64,000 nucleotides of DNA from an uncultured Clostridia bacterium. GTDB lineage: Bacteria > Bacillota > Clostridia > Christensenellales > Borkfalkiaceae. The position numbers were made by a program, and so were the translations under genes. The notes beneath the pieces are model-generated. The model ran no database searches and was not told the origin of the DNA. It worked only from the letters and a program-made list of their open reading frames with translations. The DNA is taken from positions 186,001-250,000 of the forward strand of contig CAKQWM010000001.1 of NCBI GenBank assembly GCA_934278995.1, read 5' to 3'. This document shows positions 60,617 to 64,000 of the stretch, one piece after another (the first letter of the stretch is position 1; each line of letters starts with the position of its first letter).

Positions 60617-61207
60617 TTACGCGTAAAGGGAAATCATTCCTTTTATAAAAATTTCGATGCCGATGGCGATTAAAATAATACCGCCTGTTAAAGTCGCTTT
60701 TTTGTTTACGGCGTCGCCGAATTTTGTACCGACGTAAAAGCCGAGAACGGAAAGCGCGTACGTAGTTACGCCTATAATCAAAACGGACGCGAACGCGACT
60801 ATAAAATCGTATTCGGCTATGGTGAAGCCTACCGACAAAGCGTCTATAGACGTCGCTACGCCTTGTACGAATATAGCGCCGAGGGTGAGGGCGGGTTTTT
60901 CGTCAGAGTCTTTGTTTTTTATTCCGTCGTAAAGCATTTTTCCGCCGATATACCCGAGCAAAGTGAGGGCTATCCAAGGAATAAAATGTTCGAATATTTT
61001 AAAGTAATTTATAATCGTATGTACGAAAATCCAACCCAAAAGCGGCATTATGGCCTGAAAAGCGCCGAAAACGGCTGCCGGTACGGTTACTCTGCCGAAT
61101 TTGGCGGTAGGCTCGTTCATGCCGTTTGCGACGCATACGCAAAAAGCGTCAACGCTTAGCCCTACGCCCAACAAAAGACTGCTTAAAAAGAATTCCAAAG
61201 TCCACAT
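60617..61207 (-). CDS. mntP: manganese efflux pump MntP
   Basis: 196 aa with six membrane segments and the two DUF204 repeats: GVGLSVDAFCVCVANG and GVATSIDALSVGFTIAE, each with the conserved Asp used for Mn2+. Exports excess Mn2+. The riboswitch upstream supports the assignment. Confidence 0.94.
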   Translation of the reverse strand: MWTLEFFLSSLLLGVGLSVDAFCVCVANGMNEPTAKFGRVTVPAAVFGAFQAIMPLLGWIFVHTIINYFKIFEHFIPWIALTLLGYIGGKMLYDGIKNKDSDEKPALTLGAIFVQGVATSIDALSVGFTIAEYDFIVAFASVLIIGVTTYALSVLGFYVGTKFGDAVNKKATLTGGIILIAIGIEIFIKGMISLYA

Positions 61208-61244
61208 AAAAACACCCGTATAAATTTATATTGAAAATCCGTAT

Positions 61245-61274
61245 AAAAAAGTCGGATACGTTGCTATATCCGAC
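61245..61274 (-). terminator. expression-platform terminator of the Mn riboswitch
   Basis: On the reverse strand GTCGGATA and TATCCGAC pair, followed by T6, between aptamer and mntP. Confidence 0.85.
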
Positions 61275-61324
61275 CAAAAATATATATTTTTTGACGCACG
61301 TATAGCTTAAAATATTAAAGCATA

Positions 61325-61418
61325 CGTGAGTCTCGCATATTAAAACAAGCCAGCCCGACAGGCAATATGTTGACTTGTTACGATAGGTAAAAGCCTATAC
61401 GTTTGCTACTCCCCCACG
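61325..61418 (-). promoter_or_regulatory. yybP-ykoY manganese riboswitch
   Basis: On the reverse strand the aptamer opens with CGTG-GGGGAGTAGC and closes with GCGAGACT-CACG, the hallmark yybP-ykoY sequences, with P1 = CGTG/CACG. A terminator follows and then mntP, the usual target. Mn2+ binding is expected to prevent termination and switch on export. Confidence 0.88.
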
Positions 61419-61539
61419 GGATAAAATTATTAAAACATTTTTACAACAATTTGTCAAGAAAAAATACGCGGTTTGTAAATAACGATAGGTTATAAAAAAC
61501 TTTACGTTTACACTCGAGGTCGCTGTAAAAAAAGTAAGG

Positions 61540-61616
61540 CTATAAGCCCGTTATTGGCTGTTTTTTATAACAAAAACTATTTATTTTATTAAAAAATGCC
61601 GTTAACGGGCTTATAG
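61540..61616. repeat. inverted pair of the 15-bp chromosomal motif
   Basis: CTATAAGCCCGTTAT (61540-61554) faces TTAACGGGCTTATAG (61602-61616). With flanking GGC/GCC the two arms can form a stem of about 18 bp. The rest of 61420-61806 holds only the promoter below. Confidence 0.7.
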
Positions 61617-61711
61617 GGGTGGTTTTTAAAGAATAACGGTTCGTTTTTTATACAAAAACGAAAATGCAACTAATAGTAGAATCGTTTTTAAGCATTTTTT
61701 TACGTTTCGTA

Positions 61712-61740
61712 TTGACAAAATTACCCTTTATCTATATAAT
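61712..61740 (+). promoter_or_regulatory. promoter of the lipoprotein genes
   Basis: TTGACA (61712-61717), 17-bp spacer, TATAAT (61735-61740). Confidence 0.85.
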
Positions 61741-61806
61741 AAAATAGAAGCGCAAATATAAAAGAGTAGCGCACAAGCAACCAAACAATTTTTATGGAGG
61801 TAAAAA

Positions 61807-62565
61807 ATGAAAAAACTATTGGCAGTCATATTGGTTTTAACAACGTTACTTATTCCGTTATTAACGGGATGTTTGCGTAAGGAATATAGTAACGAAGATT
61901 TCACTTATTATATTTACGGTAGTAAAAAAAACGATCGTTGGATTGAGATAACGGGGCTTACTGAAGCAGGTAATCAAAAAGAAGTTCTGGTTGTGCCTGA
62001 AACGATAGACGGCATACCCGTTACCGCAATTATAAAATCAATGATTTTTACAATGACGGATCACAGTGCTGAAGGGTATTGGCATTCAAAAAAACTGAAA
62101 AAATTGTATTTTTATACTAATAAGAATTTACCAAAAATGACTTTACGGGATTGTAAGGCATTGGAGGCGACATATGTACTTAAAATTAATGAGGTTTCTA
62201 ATCTATTTAGATCCGGTGGTCTTACCTCAGCTGTAGAAAAAATATTTATACCATCAAAAGCATATTTTGATTTAGGTAGAAGGTTGAGAAAAATATTCCC
62301 GGCTAATACGACATATTATTTAAATTATTTGAATGCCGACAACGATGGTGTATTCTGGATAGATAACATCGAAGCGGGAGAGAAGATAGAGTATCAACCG
62401 CCGAAAGAACCGACAAGAGAGGGTTATGAGTTCGGGGGATGGTATAAAGAACCCGAATGTTTAAATAAATGGAACTTTTCCATAGATACCATGCCGGAAA
62501 CCCCGCAGGGCGCGGAAAACGGTTTTTATGAATTAAAATTATACGCTAAATGGATAAAAAAATAA
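61807..62565 (+). CDS. lipoprotein with InlB-type repeat
   Basis: 252 aa. Lipobox LLTGC (Cys22). The middle has a BspA/leucine-rich-like feel (VVPETIDGIPVTAI, KLKKLYFYTNK). The C-terminus is one InlB B-repeat (EPTREGYEFGGWYKEPECLNKWNF...LYAKWIKK). Surface-exposed, function unknown. GGAGG ribosome binding site. First of three small exported proteins in a row. Lower CG content than the host core. Confidence 0.8.
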   Translation: MKKLLAVILVLTTLLIPLLTGCLRKEYSNEDFTYYIYGSKKNDRWIEITGLTEAGNQKEVLVVPETIDGIPVTAIIKSMIFTMTDHSAEGYWHSKKLKKLYFYTNKNLPKMTLRDCKALEATYVLKINEVSNLFRSGGLTSAVEKIFIPSKAYFDLGRRLRKIFPANTTYYLNYLNADNDGVFWIDNIEAGEKIEYQPPKEPTREGYEFGGWYKEPECLNKWNFSIDTMPETPQGAENGFYELKLYAKWIKK

Positions 62566-62584
62566 AATGAAGTGAGGATAAAAA

Positions 62585-63022
62585 ATGAAAAAACTATTTG
62601 CGATTTTTATTGCGTTCGTTACGCTGTTTTGCGTTACGGGTTGCGGACTTTTCAACAAAGACAACGAAAAAGACAAAAAATACGACGTGACTATAAAAGT
62701 TACGTCTAATTACGGCGGAGAATGGATATTTACGCCGGATATTAAAGAACTGCATGTCGAAATTCCTTACGACGGTTTGGAAAGGCGTTTTTACGTTTCG
62801 CAGTATCAGCTTAAAGACCAACCTATGTGGGGTGAAAAATGGTTTGATATATCGGGCGATAATGGGTTTTACATTCATATGCAAAAGAAAGTATCTGGAT
62901 TAGGGTATGAACCTGTAAAGTCTGTTGTAGAGAAAGGTGATTACTGTTGTACAATAACAACCAATATGACGTCAAGGCTATTCAATTTCAGATCAGTTTA
63001 CTTATATATCACGATAACTTAA
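62585..63022 (+). CDS. small lipoprotein, unknown
   Basis: 145 aa. Lipobox CVTGC (Cys20), followed by a short charged linker and a predicted beta-rich domain (YDVTIKVTSNYGGEWIF, FRSVYLYITIT). No family recognised. Lies 19 nt after the previous gene, likely the same transcript. Confidence 0.7.
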   Translation: MKKLFAIFIAFVTLFCVTGCGLFNKDNEKDKKYDVTIKVTSNYGGEWIFTPDIKELHVEIPYDGLERRFYVSQYQLKDQPMWGEKWFDISGDNGFYIHMQKKVSGLGYEPVKSVVEKGDYCCTITTNMTSRLFNFRSVYLYITIT

Positions 63023-63038
63023 TTTTTACGGAGATAGA

Positions 63039-63398
63039 ATGATGAAATTATTAAATAAATTAACTGTTTTTGTTTTCGGTATAGCGATAGTTGTTTCGTG
63101 CTCGATAATAGTGAAAAGCAACGTAAATATAAAAGCATATGCGTTAACAGCTAATTATCCTACTGTGGAACAATATACTAACGAAGATACTTTGTTAAAA
63201 AGTGATGGCACTAAAAGTACAAAAGATATACAAACATTTGCTTCAGAAGTAAAAGCCGCTTCGAATGGTACGCGATTTGACGAGTTAGCGGAAGTAATGC
63301 CCGCACAGTACTTAAATTCGACAGACACGGATAACGCAGTATATAAGTATAACGGGAAAGAATACGGCTTTTACGTTGTTAAAGAAACGGTTGCATAA
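63039..63398 (+). CDS. small exported protein, unknown
   Basis: 119 aa. N-terminal signal (LTVFVFGIAIVVSCSIIV) with a cleavage-like AYA; the rest is polar (LLKSDGTKSTKDIQTFASEVKAAS). Two adjacent ATGs (63039, 63042) both fit the GGAG site. It ends YGFYVVKETVA. No family recognised; third gene of the exported-protein run. Confidence 0.6.
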   Translation: MMKLLNKLTVFVFGIAIVVSCSIIVKSNVNIKAYALTANYPTVEQYTNEDTLLKSDGTKSTKDIQTFASEVKAASNGTRFDELAEVMPAQYLNSTDTDNAVYKYNGKEYGFYVVKETVA

Positions 63399-63501
63399 TA
63401 AGAACAATATGACAAAACAGACCGAACTAAGTTGTAAAAGTTTAACGGCAAATAAAGTTTTCAATCGAAATAAAACTCAAAAATACCTCTTTAAAATATA
63501 G

Positions 63502-63550
63502 CAACGCCGAGGGCGGGGTAACGGTTACCGCCTCGGCGTTGTAGTTTTTT
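63502..63550 (+). terminator. terminator of the exported-protein operon
   Basis: CAACGCCGAGG (63502-63512) and CCTCGGCGTTG (63531-63541) form an 11-bp stem, followed by TAGTTTTTT. Confidence 0.8.
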
Positions 63551-63602
63551 CGGTAACGGCGTTGTTTTACCGACTCGGCGTTGATTTGCCGCCACGGCGT
63601 TA
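63534..63602 (+). repeat. four short direct repeats CGGCGTTG
   Basis: Copies at 63534, 63557, 63576 and 63595 (last base changed), each preceded by a CCG-type triplet and T-rich sequence, period 19-23 bp. They repeat the 3' arm of the preceding terminator. Confidence 0.65.
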
Positions 63603-63610
63603 TTTAAAGC

Positions 63611-63647
63611 AAGAAAACCCCGCTTATCGAGAAAGCGGGGTTTTCTT
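63611..63647. terminator. bidirectional terminator
   Basis: Perfect 15-bp stem AAGAAAACCCCGCTT with AAGCGGGGTTTTCTT around a 7-nt loop. Confidence 0.8.
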
Positions 63648-63659
63648 CCATAATAAGGC

Positions 63660-64000
63660 ATCGTAAATTTAGTCGGCGATATCCGACACGGCGATTATCG
63701 ACGGTTTTATAAGCCGTTTTATACCTGAAAAGTAAGGCTATAAGCCTGTTATCGCGCAGTTTAAGGGTTAAAACAAAATAAAAATAAGGGTAAGACCAAA
63801 AGACGATAGTAATCCAAAAATAACGGGTTGATTAAAACGGGACGATTGGTTTAAAAACGGTGTTAGTCTTAAAAGTCAAAGAGTGAAACTAAAATACAAT
63901 GGTTGATCGGAAAAGTGAAAGGTACAATCTAACGGCTAATATAACCTCGTTTTTGCTTACCGGATTTTTAAAAATAGAGGGCTGACAAAGAAGGCACCGG
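63660..64000. other. right-edge intergenic sequence
   Basis: No supported gene. Contains a 14-of-15 copy of the chromosomal motif (63738-63752), preceded by AAAGTAAGG. Confidence 0.5.

Overview
The window looks like chromosome of an endospore-forming, fermentative Firmicute (Clostridia-like). It carries spoIIR and the sleB-ypeB germination pair, a pta-ackA acetate pathway, strong AGGAGG ribosome binding sites and many perfect TTGACA-N17-TATAAT promoters. The host DNA is rich in CG dinucleotides. I infer a gut-type clostridial lineage but cannot name a species.

Layout. 1-18 kb is host core. The 5' end of dnaA points off the left edge, divergent from recF-tcdA-two membrane genes. An isolated structured RNA gene with its own promoter and terminator follows, then an MsmX-type sugar ABC ATPase, spoIIR-sleB-ypeB, tRNA-Val, the leftward yceD-rpmF-small ORF operon, pta-ackA, tmcAL, nagA, a YitT protein, an HD hydrolase, tRNA-Ser and tRNA-Arg(ACG).

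17.9-56.9 kb is a ~39 kb integrative and conjugative element (ICE) inserted in the 3' half of tRNA-Arg(ACG). A 49-bp core repeat marks both ends, and 12-bp integrase arm-type repeats lie just inside each end. The left 26 kb is one leftward module. Read 5' to 3' it has a LexA-like repressor, a Com-like zinc ribbon, a terminator/attenuator-like RNA, two paralogous sigma-like regulators, an XRE-like protein, a relaxosome protein, a MobP-type relaxase, VirD4, a giant Ig-repeat surface protein, a VirB2-like pilin, VirB6, a VirB3-VirB4 fusion, an ArdC-like protein, a run of small accessory genes with two orphan DNA methyltransferases and a primase-polymerase, and finally xis-int next to attL.

The right 12 kb of the ICE is starch and cyclodextrin cargo: a secreted cyclodextrin glucanotransferase-like enzyme, a starch-binding-type lipoprotein, MalE/MalF/MalG, a cytoplasmic neopullulanase/cyclomaltodextrinase, a short LacI-type regulator on a bidirectional promoter, and a WYL regulator. 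No transport ATPase is encoded in the cargo. The chromosomal MsmX-like ATPase at 4.1 kb is the natural candidate to power it.

Right of attR, the old 3' end of the tRNA and its terminator are repeated in a 204-bp tandem array. A DUF4143 ATPase plus Mrr-like nuclease pair follows, flanked by 26-bp direct repeats. Host-like sequence then resumes: mntP under a manganese riboswitch, and three small exported proteins. A 15-bp motif, CTATAAGCCCGTTAT, recurs in host DNA on both sides of the ICE; I did not see it between genes inside the ICE.
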